Below are positions 21,225 through 33,161 of a stretch of DNA of 64,000 nt, piece after piece. This stretch comes from Charina bottae (lineage: Eukaryota > Chordata > Lepidosauria > Squamata > Charinaidae). Within the stretch, counting starts at the first letter, position 1. Every line of letters starts with the position of its first letter. Location of the stretch: NCBI GenBank assembly GCA_023362775.1, contig JALMGJ010000020.1, positions 3,720,001-3,784,000 of the forward strand. Direction: 5' to 3'. Under the pieces are notes generated by a model, which was not told the origin of the DNA, searched no databases, and saw only the letters and a program-made list of their open reading frames with translations. A program made the position numbers and the translations under genes.

Positions 21225-21365
21225 CCCATTTTTCCCCACAACAAGAGCCCTGTGGGGTGGTTGGGGTGAGAGACGAGGGACCAGGCCAAACTCACCAGGG
21301 AGCTTCCATAGCTGAGGGTGGACTTGAACCCGGGTCTTCCTGCTCCTTCTAAAGAGCATAGTTAG
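21225..21365 (-). mobile_element. tRNA-derived SINE-like fragment
   Basis: Antisense sequence with a CCCCACAACAAGAGCCCTGTGG block and a GGACTTGAACCCGGGTC tRNA-like B-box region. It resembles the second SINE family but is diverged. Confidence 0.5.
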
Positions 21366-21751
21366 TGCAATTAAGGAGAGTAATTAGGAAGAATCTATTT
21401 ATTACGTGACATAATGAATGTTGCATACTAGAGCTAAAGAGCATTGATTGATAGGAATGTTTTCAGGGTGAAATTCCCAAGTTTATTCTGGTTCTGTGTA
21501 TTTTAAAAAGAAGCAATTGTCTGACAGGTTATTTTTTTTAAAAAAATATTTCAGACAATATCTTTTTTGAAAATACATTTTTATCTACAAGTGGACAGAT
21601 AATTACTGAAAATATTCAATTAATGCTCAATATAACATTAATAAAAGATACCAAACCCACTGAGTTGTTTTCATGATATAAAATAGTATACATTTTTGAG
21701 CCTAATGCCAAAATCTCCACTATATTATTATTTATAAATGTTCAAAAAACA

Positions 21752-22083
21752 AAGGTAAAGGTTCCCCCCGCACATTTGTGCAGTCGTGTCCGACTCTAGG
21801 GGCCGGTGCTCATCTCCGTTTGTTAGCCGAAGAGCCAGCGTTGTCCGAAGACACTTCCACGGTCATGTGGCCGCATGACCCGCACGGAACGTTGTTACCT
21901 ACCCACCGAAGTGGTACCTATTCATCTACTTGCATTTGCATGTTTTCGAATTGCTAGGTTGGCAAGAGCTGGGGCGAGTGCGGGAGCTCACTCCGCACGC
22001 AGGGCTAGGGATTCGAACCTCCGAACTTGCAATCTTCCGATCGACAAGCCTGGCGTCTTACCCGCTGAGCTACCACACCCCTA
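21752..22083 (-). mobile_element. Sauria-type SINE
   Basis: Antisense copy: tail at the left (AGGTAAAGGTTCCCCCCGC), head at the right with GGGATTCGAACCTCC (B box, reverse). About 332 bp. A second short scrap of head sequence (GCACCACGCC) follows. No clean target duplication. Confidence 0.88.
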
Positions 22084-22143
22084 GCACCACGCCTGAAGGT
22101 ATTACTACTGCATAAATAGTATCAAAGCACTTCTCTTTTTTTT

Positions 22144-23911
22144 TATTCTAAAATTTATCTTTGGACTTCGTTCAAAATGTTGGCTAGTTTTGTGTTTTCT
22201 TTGCTATAATTAATTTTGGTGGAAGTTTGATAGATTTTATTTTGGCAACATAGTGAACAAGTTTTGTATTTTTCTGCCTTTCTTTTGTATCAGAGAAATT
22301 GGGACTTAAGAGACTTTGTTGGTATTTCTCACTCGACAAACTTACTGACTTTTGAGAAATTGTTTGTTTGGGTTAAGCAGCTTGCAGCCTGAAGAATAAA
22401 GAAGAATAAAGAATAAAGTATAGAGAATGTGTGCCTCTCTACCTTTTTTTTTCTCCTTTTCTATTTTTTTTTAGAAAGGACTATTTTTCATTTGGAATAT
22501 ATTTTCATCTTTCCCTTTACAAACTGTTTGAAATACTGCTCTGTGGAATTTTTTCATCTCTTACTTTAAAAGCTTTTCTCACTTAAAGAAATAGACATTA
22601 TTGATAAATAATAGAACAGCTGTTCCTTGCTCCCTGAGAAATTTTTTTGTTTTGTCTACGGCAGTTGATTACGCTTTGAACAATAAATAATGGCCTTTCT
22701 CACAGTACTTCAGGATTTTAAGGAAGAAACCAGCAAAATTTTTTTGCAAATTAAGAAATCCATAGAACGTATATTAATAGTTTTGGTGGCTCAGGAACAG
22801 AAGGTACAAGGGACAGATTTAGAAACAGAGGAAAGATCTTTCGAACCAGTAGAGAAACAGGGAAAGAGGACTTTGAATGTATTGGTACAGAAGAAGATTA
22901 TGATATCTTACAGGAAGTGGTCTATTAAATGTTTGGGCATAAATACATTGTGGCAGCTGAGACAGGAAGATTTTAATATGCAAATTGATAGATATGGCAA
23001 AATAAACATTTTGATATCCCACATGAGTTACAGAAATAAACAAGTTGCATATTGTGATATTGGCATAACCTAAACAGGAGATTTATTGATATTGATTTGG
23101 AATGCAAGGTGAATGAAAATGTGGATTTGGTATTGTACACAGAGTAAGCACAGATATGAGAAATTTACAGATGCATAAAAACATGATATTTTAAGTGTAA
23201 GATACAAGATTATAAATAAATATGTTGATATTATATATTACTCTTTCTGGAGACACATTTATGAGAAGACAATGAGATGATGAGATGGAATTAGAATGTA
23301 GGTTATTACAAGAATATGTTGTATGTATTAGGTTATATGTTATGTTAGGTTTTGTATTTTTGCTATATTATGTATTATGTTATGTAATATGTTAGATTAT
23401 GTATTAATGGAATATATAGTCATAACATGAACAGAATATACTGTATTTTATTAGACGTAGATAAGGCCTTTATTTGTTATACTAATTGGACTTTATTGAA
23501 GATATAAATATAGATGTAAAAATGGAAAGAGCAAATGGAAAACATTTAATTGATGCAACAACGAACATTTGATTACTATTCTAAGGAGTAGAAACCAGAG
23601 ATGGATTGTTGGAAGATATCAAGAAAGGCGAAACCTATATGAAGAACAGAAGATTGGATTATAGAAATCAAAGGGTATATGACAAAGAAAAGTTTCTGTG
23701 TATTGTATTAAGGACTAACATTTAAAGTTAATTGTTGTACTTAAAGTTCAAGGATAAATTGGAGGACATCTATTTTCTATATTTTTTCTTGTTTGTTATT
23801 TTTTGACTTCACTTTTTCTTTTCCCTTTTCTTACTTTGTATTTCTATTTCTTTTCTTTTGTATTAGCTTTTAATGTGTATTTTAAAATTAATAAAACTTA
23901 TGGAAAAAAAA
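22144..23911 (+). mobile_element. L1-type non-autonomous element (relationship to copies 1 and 3 unproved)
   Basis: Flanked by AGCACTTCTCTTTTTTTT (left about 22126-22143, right about 23914-23931) with a poly-A end at 23903-23915, so it is a complete L1-style insertion of about 1.77 kb. It contains an open frame at 22690-23073 and long AT-rich non-coding sequence, with no reverse transcriptase. The 5' region (22144-22680) includes a short repeat of AAGAATAAA near 22393-22417. Confidence 0.7.
22690..23073 (+). CDS. ORF of the L1-type element (N-terminal ORF1-like)
   Basis: 127 residues starting MAFLTVLQDFKEETSKIF, with the helical stretch FLQIKKSIERILIVLVAQEQ and then EKQGKRTLNVL. Heptad-like spacing at residues 10-40 suggests a coiled coil. 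After about residue 75 the frame probably differs from the ancestral one. No known domain is recognised. It resembles the short ORFs at 7761-8231 and 38186-38539 in size and position in the element but only weakly in sequence. Confidence 0.4.
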   Translation: MAFLTVLQDFKEETSKIFLQIKKSIERILIVLVAQEQKVQGTDLETEERSFEPVEKQGKRTLNVLVQKKIMISYRKWSIKCLGINTLWQLRQEDFNMQIDRYGKINILISHMSYRNKQVAYCDIGIT

Positions 23912-24453
23912 AAAAAGCACTTCTCTTTTTTTTATATATAGGACCAATTTCTCAAAATCCAAAATAGGGAATAATTTTAGTGGCACATAGTATACATCAT
24001 TATAATCTTTTGATACAGAATAATGACAGTTAATTGTTTTTTAAAAAAATGCCTTGGACTTTTTAACTTGTGCATTAGAGGAAAATTAAAAATAATCAAT
24101 ATTTTAGCTATGAATATTTGTAGCTCTCATTTTTCTGCTTTGAAATATTTTAAAATTCAAGAATTATATTAAATACCAGTGCAAGGTGATTTCGTTGTAT
24201 TACTTTTCAGTCTGGGCAAAAGTTATTTTTTAAAATTACATTATTGAAAGGGTTATTAAATCTAGTAATACAGAATTTTTTGGTAGATGGGTTTTATTAC
24301 TTAACAACTGTAAATAAATCCTTTCCTGTGTTAATGTTAATAATTGTATTCAGTTATTCAGGTCTTTTTTAACTACTGAAAACTAGGAAAGTGTTACTAA
24401 ATTTAGTAAACCTCATTTTTGAAGAGTTGTAATAAACACACTGTTTTGTGTAG

Positions 24454-24789
24454 AGGGGTGTGGTGGCTCAGTGGGTAAGACGGCAGGCTTGTCGATCGGA
24501 AGATCACAAGTTCAGAGGTTCAAATCCCTAGCCCCGCATGACGGAGTGAGCTCCTGCACTCGCCCCAGCTCTTGCCAACCTAGCAATTCGAAAGCAGCAA
24601 ATGCAAGTAGATAAATAGGTACCACTTTGGTGGGCAGGTAACAGTGTTCCACGTGCGTCATGCCGGCCACATGACCGTGGAAGCTTCTTCGGACAACGCT
24701 GGCTCTTTGGCTAAGAAACGGAGATGAGCACCGGCCCCTAGAGTCGGACACGAGTGCACAAATGTGCGTGGGGAACCTTTACCTTTACC
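24454..24789 (+). mobile_element. Sauria-type SINE
   Basis: Head AGGGGTGTGGTGGCTCAGTGG, B box GGTTCAAATCCC, tail AACCTTTACCTTTACC. Several CpG-to-TpG or CpA changes relative to the other copies point to an older insertion. About 336 bp. Confidence 0.88.
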
Positions 24790-26656
24790 TAAGGCCAGAC
24801 TGAACATTATGGAAATAGGTATGTGTTCAAATATTTTACTATACCATTCGTATCTAGAATGGAGTGGTGAATGCAGGTTCTTGAGCCAAAGGTGCATTAG
24901 GGAATATTGTGTTCTTTCGCTGCTTTTAATCATCTTCCAGCTTATGGCAGTTAGTGCCATATAATCAGAGCTGTAAGATGAAGAGAGGACAGAGAACACG
25001 GCATTCAGGGATGAGATGTTTGGAAGAACAGAATGTGGGGCAGTAGCAGCCGGTTGGTGAAGATCATGTTTGAGGCACTCATTTCCTATTAATTAGCCTG
25101 ATGTCCTGGACCTTGAACTTTGGTGTTAAGTCTGCCTTAAAAAGCTGGAAGTCTTCTGCTTGGTCAGCTCATTTAATCCAGCATGTATTCCAAAAAGCGC
25201 AATCCAAAGGTATTGAGAAATAAATATCCCATATTCTTGGCTGCCTCTGAACAGCTGATTCCAAATGACTCTCTCCTGAGAGAGATCAAAACCGTATTTT
25301 CTAGGTGTAGTACTTTATGGAGCTAAATGTGCATCATCAGTACACAGATACAAAGAATTTTGGCCTTCTCTGTCTTGAAAGCTTCTTCCCATTTCCATTG
25401 TGCAGCAGGTTGATAACTGCAAGTATAATTTGTCAATTCAGGCATTAAATATGAACCCATTAGCACAAATCTTGTCCTTTAAAAAAAACAAATATTTTTT
25501 TGCCCTTGACAAATGATAGTTTTTTTAATTTGGCCATTGTACCAAATTGCAGCTCAGCTTCTGTAGCTAAAGATTGATACGATGACTGAATAAAACCATG
25601 CAGAATTTTTTTAAAACATACACATCTTTCACTAATGGCTAAAATATTAATGTACAGACTCTGCAAATGTGTGGTTTTGATTAAGAATAAAAATATTTGC
25701 TTACAAATGCAGGCATTTAAAAACAAAGTTGACAGCAATCCCCTTCCTGTTTTCTGGATATGAATATTTATATCCAGGTAAATATTTTGCAATTATTTTT
25801 GATGAAGGTAAATAGAGAATAAGAGGAGTAAATATCATCTGTAGAGTGTTTCTAAGCTTGTTGGCAATCAGGCTTCGCAGATGCTATTGTTAGACTGGAA
25901 GATATTATTTAAACTTTTCCTAGTGATGGAACAGTGTCTTGTTTTTTCTTTCTGTTTTGTTCTACCCATGGCTTCCGGCCAATGCTTTAATGGGCGAGAC
26001 TAAATGTACCAATGAAAGGTTTCTACATCAATTGGTCATCATTGCCTTAGGCTACGTTAATATCTATGCAACTTCCTTTATCAACAAATATGAGATTTGT
26101 GTTAAATCTAATATATTAAATTTTGTATAGGATGTTATGAAAGTTACAACTTGATGCCCTATGTTCTATTAATTTACTCTGCAAATTTAGATTGCATATG
26201 CTGCCCTTGAGACACAAATCACAGAGATTTTCAGCCATAAACATAAAATACCTACAATAGAAAATTAAAATAAGAGCCGTTGAGCACAAATGCATTAAGA
26301 GGAGCCAAGGGCCATTGTAGTTTGATTATAGTGATTTTAATCTTTCTTTTAAATGAAATGTTTATACGTTTTATTCCTCTGGTTACATTAACTTGTTAAT
26401 AAAATATCCTAAAAATACATAACTGGGATTTTAATGCAGTGTGGTGTAAGTAATGTTAAATTCAGTTAGTCTCAATGGATTCCAATTTTTAAAGTATTGA
26501 ATATTTCAACTTGGATGCCCATGTCCCAGTATATTAAGTAGCTAAAACCTTCCATAATATATAATGTCCTTGCCTTTCACTTTTTAAAAAAGTTTTGTAT
26601 TAGGCAAGATACTTATATGGTGTTTGAGCTTCTACGGTTGTTTGTAGTAATGGAAG

Positions 26657-26765
26657 TACAGTGATGCTTAAAAGTTTGTGAACCCTTTTGAATTTTCAAT
26701 ATTTCTGCATAAATATGACCTAAAACGTGATCTATTCTTCACACAAGTCCTAAGACTAGATAGAG
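26657..26765 (+). mobile_element. Tc1/mariner element, one terminal fragment
   Basis: Starts CAGTGATGCTTAAAAGTTTG after TA and continues GTGAACCC...ATAAATATGACCTAAAAC. This is the terminal sequence of a widespread Tc1/mariner family as I remember it. The other terminus and any transposase are not found in the following kilobase. Confidence 0.6.
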
Positions 26766-27665
26766 AGAACACGTATCATGAATGTTCAGAGGTGACATTG
26801 AGACAGATATGCATGGTACTATACATATCATGGGTGCTGTTGCATCCATGGAAAAGCTTAAAATGCTGGGCAAGTTTGGTGAAAGGAGAAGAAGAGACTG
26901 ACAGTATACGAGCTGCATAGAGTACTGGAAGCTACAGAATGTCCCTGGAAGAACTGCATAATGTGATGAGTTCCAACTCAACGGAGATATGAATCCTCTG
27001 CTGAAATGCTGAACATGTATGTATCTACAGTTAGAGCAGTGGTCTATGCAGCTCACCAGACTGGCTGTGGCTGTCCAGGAGTATCAAGAGATACCTTCCT
27101 GAGACTTGCCTGGATAGACTAGGACTGAACTCATATCTTCTGTAAGTAAAGAATGTGCTGTACCATTGAACAACAACTCTATCCTCCTTCCTTTGTTTGT
27201 TTGTTTTTTTTTGGAGGCAAACCTTACTTTAACATAATGGCAACATACGTTTTGCTGCAAACCTGAAAGTAGTTATCTAGGTAAGAGGAGGAAGAACAGG
27301 ACATACTGTACTATGAGGGACCACAATACTTATCTCTGTAGTGCTGAATTGTGATATGACCTTGCATGGAAACTAGATTTATATGTATGGGTATGTGAAA
27401 CTATTATGATTCTTTGCAAAAATTTTGGTCAGATATCATACCCAGACATGATAAGGAACTGTGGAGAAATTGGAAGGCAATGTTTACATACAGAAAACTA
27501 GCATGCCAGAGATTGTTGGCAGACGGAGAAGCATTTCATCATAACTGCAGCCTGAAGTGAGAGTGCAGATACAGATAGTCCCACCAGTAAGAGTTAAAGT
27601 TGTTATGGTTCACATATAACATAACTATTAATGTTTTTTCTCCCTTCCTTTTGTTTCCTTGTCAG

Positions 27666-28621
27666 GCCCTGCAGATAACATGTCTCCTTTGGGAAGGAAC
27701 GTTGGAGAGGCAGAAGCTAAAAAGAAACAAATAAAAATGAAGTTCAGTCCTCACAGTAAGAGGATGAGATTCACCCTGAAGACGAGCCCAAAGAAACTGG
27801 AGCAGATGAAGAAACCAGTCAAGGACAGCAGGCCTTGTACCTTAACCTCAGTCTATGACTTTGTTTCTTCGCCGCCTCATCAGAAGCCTTTCAGAGAGGA
27901 AAAGACACCTCATCAGGAATGTAAGAAGGAGCTAAGAAAAAAGACGTCAACAGACCTCAACAAACAGGGGGACGTCTTCAGGGAAAACTCCAGTGGGAGG
28001 CATAAAATGAGCCTAAATGAAAGCAAAGATCCAATCCCCAGGTCTGGCTCAAAAAATACCTCAGGAGTGAGGCTGATAACCGGGACAGAGCTTGCAGAGA
28101 ATGCGAGTGAACTCATTACAAGTGGTGGTAGATCTGTGAAACTTGTAGAGAAGACCAGCAACTATAACTTTTCTGCTATGTCCAACGTTGTTGGGGGAGA
28201 TCTGACTTCTGAAGAGTGGCTTTCCTTGGCAAGGGAAACGGCTCGGTTAAAGTGTGGCAGGCAGCCTGCTGGATCTCCCATTTCTTTGTCTAAGAGTTGC
28301 AAAAGGAAAGAGCTGACCACCCGCCGGAAGTCACGGCTGCCAAAAGAGGCCCCACCGCAGTTGCCTGGGAATTCCCCTGTGGCAGCCTCTCCCTTTGGGG
28401 TCTGTGCAGTTTCTTCCCCATCTCTGCCGTTGGCTGGAATCTCATCACCCCTGAGAAACTCGGAATATTTTCCACGTGCCAGTGATCCAGAAGTTCCAGA
28501 AGTGCAACCTCTGTCCAGAAATTGTGCTGAAAGGGAGGCCTTCCTGAAGAAGTCTCCCAATAATATATCAGCCAAGAGAAACCATAAAGGGGAGTCTTTA
28601 CTCCATACTGCTTCCATTGAG
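27666..28621 (+). CDS. BARD1: BARD1 exon 4: large linker exon leading into the ankyrin repeats
   Basis: 956 bp (human 950), between acceptor CCTTGTCAG and donor GTAAGC, encoding about 318 residues. Near the start KKKQIKMKFSPHSKRMRF matches human KKNSIKMWFSPRSKKVRY. The end, AKRNHKGESLLHTASIE, matches the first ankyrin repeat's opening VKRNHRGETLLHIASIK. Between them the protein is Ser-, Lys- and Pro-rich, low in hydrophobic residues and poorly conserved, as expected for the disordered BARD1 linker. Basic runs (KKELRKKTS, CKRKELTTRRKSR) could serve nuclear import; that is inference. It joins exon 3 by completing a Gly codon (G|GC) and ends on a codon boundary, as in human. Confidence 0.96.
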
Positions 28622-29254
28622 GTAAGCTAACCTCTGCTCTTGGAATTTTTTTTTCTGTATAAAACAACATAATTGTTCTGTTTCTCTATTACAAAAGAGC
28701 AAGGATATTTCTAAATCATTAAATCCATGTGACAGAGTCTAAGTTCCCTATTTTTCAGAGACACTGCACTATAGTAAATGCATGCGTACATGCTTTCTGT
28801 CTCTCTGTGTATATTAGAGTCATGCAAAGTCTTTCAAAGAAATGCTTTTCAACATTGGGAGTGCATGTACAGCTGTTTCAGGGATTAGAAGAGAGATGCT
28901 TCATACTTGTTCCTGTGGGTTGCAAAGCACATCTTCCAAAGGATTTGCATAGCCTTAGTGTGTGTGTGTGTGCTCATGTGTGTGTAGCTCCCATTTGTAT
29001 GACATCTGTTGATGTCCTAATTAAAATGTTCACTTCCCACTGCCCTACAGAAGAGAATTCTCTTTACCAATTTCCTGAAGGGCAAAAGATTGGGGACCGA
29101 TCTGTCCTCGGGGAGTAAATGATACCAAATGCTGCCACTGAGAAGCATATCCTTTGGCTCTCCCCGGGTGGAAACCCAGAGCATCTGCTCCCTGCTAGGC
29201 TGTGTGGGCCAGCAAAGCTACCTGGAGAGAACATCCCCAAAGGTAACAAGGGCT

Positions 29255-29560
29255 CAAGCCATATAGGGCTTTATAGGGAACTGCAAGCCTTTTGAATTAG
29301 GCCCAGAGCTGAACCGGCTAGCCTCATTCAGCAAGGGGACAGCTGCATTCTGGGCCAGCTGCAGCTTCTGAGTCTTCAAGGGCTGCTCCCCCCCACCCCA
29401 AGTAAATTGCAGTAGCCTAGCAGAGAGATAACAAGGGCGGGAGTCTGTGCGGTGTCAAATCACATTTCAGCACTATAGAAATGAATATTATAGTTACTCA
29501 TAGTTAAGATGGCCAAATCAGCTTCTATCTGCTGTTCCAGCGAGGATTGCGAGTCCAGGA
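29255..29560 (-). mobile_element. L2-like LINE fragment
   Basis: Antisense sequence with AGGGCTTTATAGGGAACTGC and CAGCTGCATTCTGGGCCAGC, parallel to AGGGCTTTAAAGGTGATAACC and CAGCTGCATTCTGGACCAGC in the copies at 599-1317 and 58775-59985. Too decayed to translate. Confidence 0.65.
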
Positions 29561-29901
29561 GATCCCCAAATTGCACATCAGCTGCCTCAGCTTGAAAAAA
29601 TAAAAATGGCAAATTTCAAGGTTATCAAAGCTTACAAAATCTTGCAATATTGGCTATCTTGTGAGATTTCAGGCTATTTGCAGGAAGGGAATATAGACTC
29701 TCAAGTAACATTGTGCAGTTTTGCCCAGGGCCTGAAAATTTGGTTGCTCTCTTAAATGCTGCATCTGGTATAGCTTGCTGTATGTGTATAACCAATTTTA
29801 CTGGATTTTTGTATAACCAAATGTTTTTTGTTTTAATTGGAAATAGAATCTATGCATTATTGCTTATAAATTCCCTACCTGAAATAATTGATTTTTAATT
29901 A

Positions 29902-30397
29902 CCGTATTTTCCGGCATATAAGACGACTGGGCGTATAAGACGACCCCCAACTTTTCCAGTTAAAATATAGCGTTTGGGATATACGCCGGAAAATACGGTA
30001 CTCGCCGTATAAGACCTCTCCTGGCCAAGTGCAGCCGCTCGCCGGAACGCAGCCCCCAGGGAAGAGCAGGAGGACGAGCGCGGGGCGGCGTACTGCATTG
30101 GGTCCCGTCGCTCGAAGGAGAAACGCGGGGAGGGGGGAGCGAGCTCCGTTCCCTCGGAGCAGCCTTGGGAAGGGAGGGGGCAAAACGCAGTGGCTCCACG
30201 ACGGGCTCCAAACTCGTCCTCCTGCTCTTCCCTGGGGGCTGCGTTCCGGCGAGCGGCTGCACTTGGCCAGGAGAGGTCTTATACGGCGAGTACGTATTTT
30301 CCGGCGTATAAGACGACACCCGGCGTATAAGACGACCCCCGACTTTTGAGAAGATTTTCCTGGGTTAAAAAGTCGTCTTATACGCCGGAAAATACGG
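29902..30397. mobile_element. Compound palindromic MITE with GC-rich core
   Basis: Three palindromic units stand in a row. Unit 1 (29902-29998) and unit 3 (about 30293-30397) both begin and end with CCGTATTTTCCGGC-type termini next to TA, and contain the repeated phrase CGTATAAGACGAC. Between them (30001-30290) lies a very GC-rich unit with its own inverted arms of about 75 bp (CTCGCCGTATAAGACC... and ...GGTCTTATACGGCGAG). The outermost flanks are TA at 29900-29901 and 30398-30399. The TA target suggests a Tc1/mariner-type transposase. Unit 3 has lost one C in its left terminus. Confidence 0.8.
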
Positions 30398-31055
30398 TAT
30401 TCATTGTGGGACAAAATTGTATGATGAAGGTGCATCTATTTAGATGGAATTATTATTGTTTTGATTCATTGAAATCAGCATTCTGAAATCATTGAAATGC
30501 CACATAGAAATTATCCCTGGACTTTTTCTGTAGAGTTATTTGTAAAGAAAGATGCTGAAGTACTGTAGATTATTCTGGAAAGCAGCTTTCTTTTAATGAA
30601 AATCTCTTTCCCTCAGATTTTCAGTATAGCTGTATATTTTGAAGAACAGTATAATAATGGTGGGAGTGAGAAATGTGAGCAGTCACATTTTTTCTATTAC
30701 TCTGCTTTTTGGAGGAAAATTCACACAAAGCTAGGTAATTAATTTGTTTTGCAAATACATTAGATAAGAAAAATGAAGTTGGAGTTCTAAGTAATGTATT
30801 CGTCCTGGTTCTTCCTGTATGACCCTAGATAAATATTCATGTTTCTGACCTATGAAAAAGGGTAGAAAGCATTCTGTATATGCTCTAACTAAATGGAAGG
30901 AAGCATGCATATTTCCCCCCCTAAACACAGGTCATGGCTGATCAGTTCATTGTACAGTTCACTCTACTGCTTTGTTCACTTCTTCTGGTTAAATATCAGT
31001 ATTATTTGTTCCTTCTAGGATGTCGAAGGAACCAAAATAGTTCCATATCTTGTAT

Positions 31056-31057
<2 letters not shown>

Positions 31058-31104
<47 letters not shown>

Positions 31105-31133
31105 GGATGGATGGATGGATGGATGGATGGATG

Positions 31134-31180
<47 letters not shown>
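31058..31180. repeat. Microsatellite (AGAT)n(GGAT)n(AGAT)n
   Basis: About 12 AGAT, 8 GGAT and 11 AGAT units without interruption. Long GATA-type arrays are common in squamate genomes. Confidence 0.97.
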
Positions 31181-31181
<1 letters not shown>

Positions 31182-31857
31182 TCCCCAAGCTGATGTCTCA
31201 GCAAGCCATGAGAAAGAACCCAGATCTGAGCTGAAATTATATCTGTCCTCTAGCCAAGTTTGTAGGTTTTATTCCCATATACAGTATTTCAGATGACCTG
31301 CATTGTTTTTCCAGTTTCGGTCTTTCTTTTTTAAAAAAGTTTTGAGTTTTATTTTGGCTAAAGGGATCTGTTTAATAGAACTTGCTCAACTTTTTTTCTT
31401 CGCTGTCTTTGAAAGAAATTTCTGTAACTGGGGCTTTGTCGCCCCACCAAATGACTGAGTTCAATTATCTTTCAAAAAGTTGATTTTTTTAAAGGCCTGG
31501 TGGAGGGGGAATATTGCCCCTTTGCGATTCTTCTTTAAAGAAAGAAAAGAAAAGTTGAGAATTCCACTAAATCCTTGCCTGTCCCAAGCATTGGGGACAT
31601 TCTTTCTCTGTTCCTAAGTTCAAAATAAAACACCTTCACAAAGAAGATATAAAACTCAGTGGCTTTATACAAATTCAGGGCTACATGGATACCCCACCTG
31701 CCAAGGCACGTGGTTTCCCAGAACCTCCGTGTACCACCCCTTGCTGCCAAAGAAAAGAGGCGAAGCTGTTCCTTGGGCCCTTACAAGTCAACTGTGTTGA
31801 CCCCAAACATGGCAAGGCTATTGCGAATCATCAAGTCATGCAAACTCAATCTGTTTA

Positions 31858-31986
31858 AAGGTAAAGGTTCCCCCCGCACATTTGTGCAGTCGTGTCCGAC
31901 TCTAGGGGCCGGTGCTCATCTCCGTTTGTTAGCCGAAGAGCCAGCGTTGTCTGAAGACGCTTCCACGGTCATGTGGCCGGCATGAC
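31858..31986 (-). mobile_element. Sauria-type SINE, 3' part only
   Basis: Only the Bov-B-like tail half (antisense) is present, from AAGGTAAAGGTTCCCCCCGC to CATGTGGCCGGCATGA. It ends abruptly where L2-like sequence begins, so the copy is 5'-truncated or recombined. Confidence 0.85.
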
Positions 31987-32275
31987 CTGAAAACCTGGCT
32001 CTGCCGCCTTGCTTGCGACCAAGGAAGGAATAGTCACTCTTGGGGATGGCTAATACCTTAGAGAGCTCCTCTCCTACATTGGATTAAGTAAGATCGTTTT
32101 ACCACTCTTGCCTCTTGGATTCTAATCTTGTTTTATAATTTGTATTTTATATTCTATGTATATTTTATGTTTTTTGTTTTTATTATTTTGTTGTAAACCA
32201 CCCAGAGTCCCTCCGGTGGAGGGAGATGGGCGGTGATATAAATTTTATAAATAAATAAATAAAAATAAATAAGAG
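31987..32275 (+). mobile_element. L2-like LINE 3' end
   Basis: Reads KTWLCRLACDQGRNSHSWGW, matching the C-terminus KTWLCHFAWGREGNSYSWGW of the copy at 58776. It is followed by the 3' UTR, the motif CCACCCAGAGTCCCTCCGG and an (AAAT)n tail. Starts directly at the SINE fragment. Confidence 0.85.
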
Positions 32276-32814
32276 GAAAATGTTAACAGGCTTGCTTGGG
32301 ACACACATGTCTAAAAAGCATTTGAAGTGATTTCCATATTCTGGAAGTCCTCCGTCAGCAACAGCTGTCCATTGCTTACCTATTTGTTCCTGCCTCTACC
32401 TTTTTCTGTTGTTTCCTGCATCAGATGGGACAAGGACAAGCATCATAGGCCCTTGTGCGTTATCATTATGCTCTTAGGATTCTCAGTAACAAGTGGCCGA
32501 GTGTTGTCCTGTTCATGTAAGAATAAAGGGGAGAATGGAGTGGCCAAGCGACCTCAAGGAGGATGGGAATCACAGGGGAATTTTAGTGTTGTTCCTTTCT
32601 AAGTCCTCTGCTTGCTAGTCTTCATTTTCCAACGGGTATGATGGATAGGCCTGGTGACAGCATCCATGAACAGTTGTGGAGGGTTATGGACTCAGAATAG
32701 TCCATAAGAGTCGAGTGTGCACACTCACATTCAGGATCCTCAAATCTTTGCTTTGGAGTATTGTGTGAATTGAATCATGAGGCGATTAGGTAATAAACCC
32801 ACACTAAATGAATG

Positions 32815-33060
32815 ACAGGGACCGCGGTGGCTCAGTGGTTAAGACACTGAGTCAGAAGCCATTAAGGCTGAAAACTCGGCAGTTCGAAACCCGAGCGTGA
32901 GCCGCGTGCTGGAGTAAGCTCCCGGCAATTAGTAAAATCAGTCCCAGCTTCTGTCAACCTAGCAGTTCAAAAGCATGCAAATACGAGTAGATAAATTAGG
33001 TACCACTCCGGTGGGAAAAATCACAGGGACAAGAAAGGGCCTCCTTGGGCGTCCCCCGGG
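32815..33060 (+). mobile_element. tRNA-derived SINE, variant head
   Basis: GACCGCGGTGGCTCAGTGGTTAAGAC begins a tRNA-like head, with GCAGTTCGAAACCCGAGCG as the B-box region. The middle (CCTAGCAGTTCAAAAGCATG, GGTACCACTCCGGTGGG) matches the Sauria-type body. The tail differs: it continues into CCTCCTTGGGCGTCCCCCGGG and lacks the Bov-B-like block. It is therefore a third SINE type, or a chimera. Confidence 0.7.
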
Positions 33061-33161
33061 CAACGGTGATATCACCGGCAAATCCTTTCACTACAGAAGT
33101 GAAAGCTTCTGACACGAAACAACAACGAATGACCAGGACATGGAGATTCATGTAGCTAGAG

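Larger units (their letters stand above)
15690..27665 (+). other. BARD1 intron 3
   Basis: Donor GTAAGT, acceptor CCTTGTCAG. It includes a Penelope palindrome, a LINE 3' fragment, two TA-type DNA element pieces, SINEs and a 1.8 kb L1-type element. The stretches 15690-16810, 18700-19190, 19630-20880, 24790-26656 and 26766-27665 are AT-rich, with no gene or repeat I can identify. Confidence 0.85.

Noticed and set aside
25460..25792. 110-codon minus-strand frame in intron 3
   Set aside because: No recognisable domain, no nearby promoter or exon signals, AT-rich composition; treated as chance.
29895..30435. Long overlapping frames on both strands in a GC-rich block
   Set aside because: The block is an inverted-repeat MITE. 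High GC lowers stop frequency and the palindrome produces matching frames on both strands; there are no splice or start signals.
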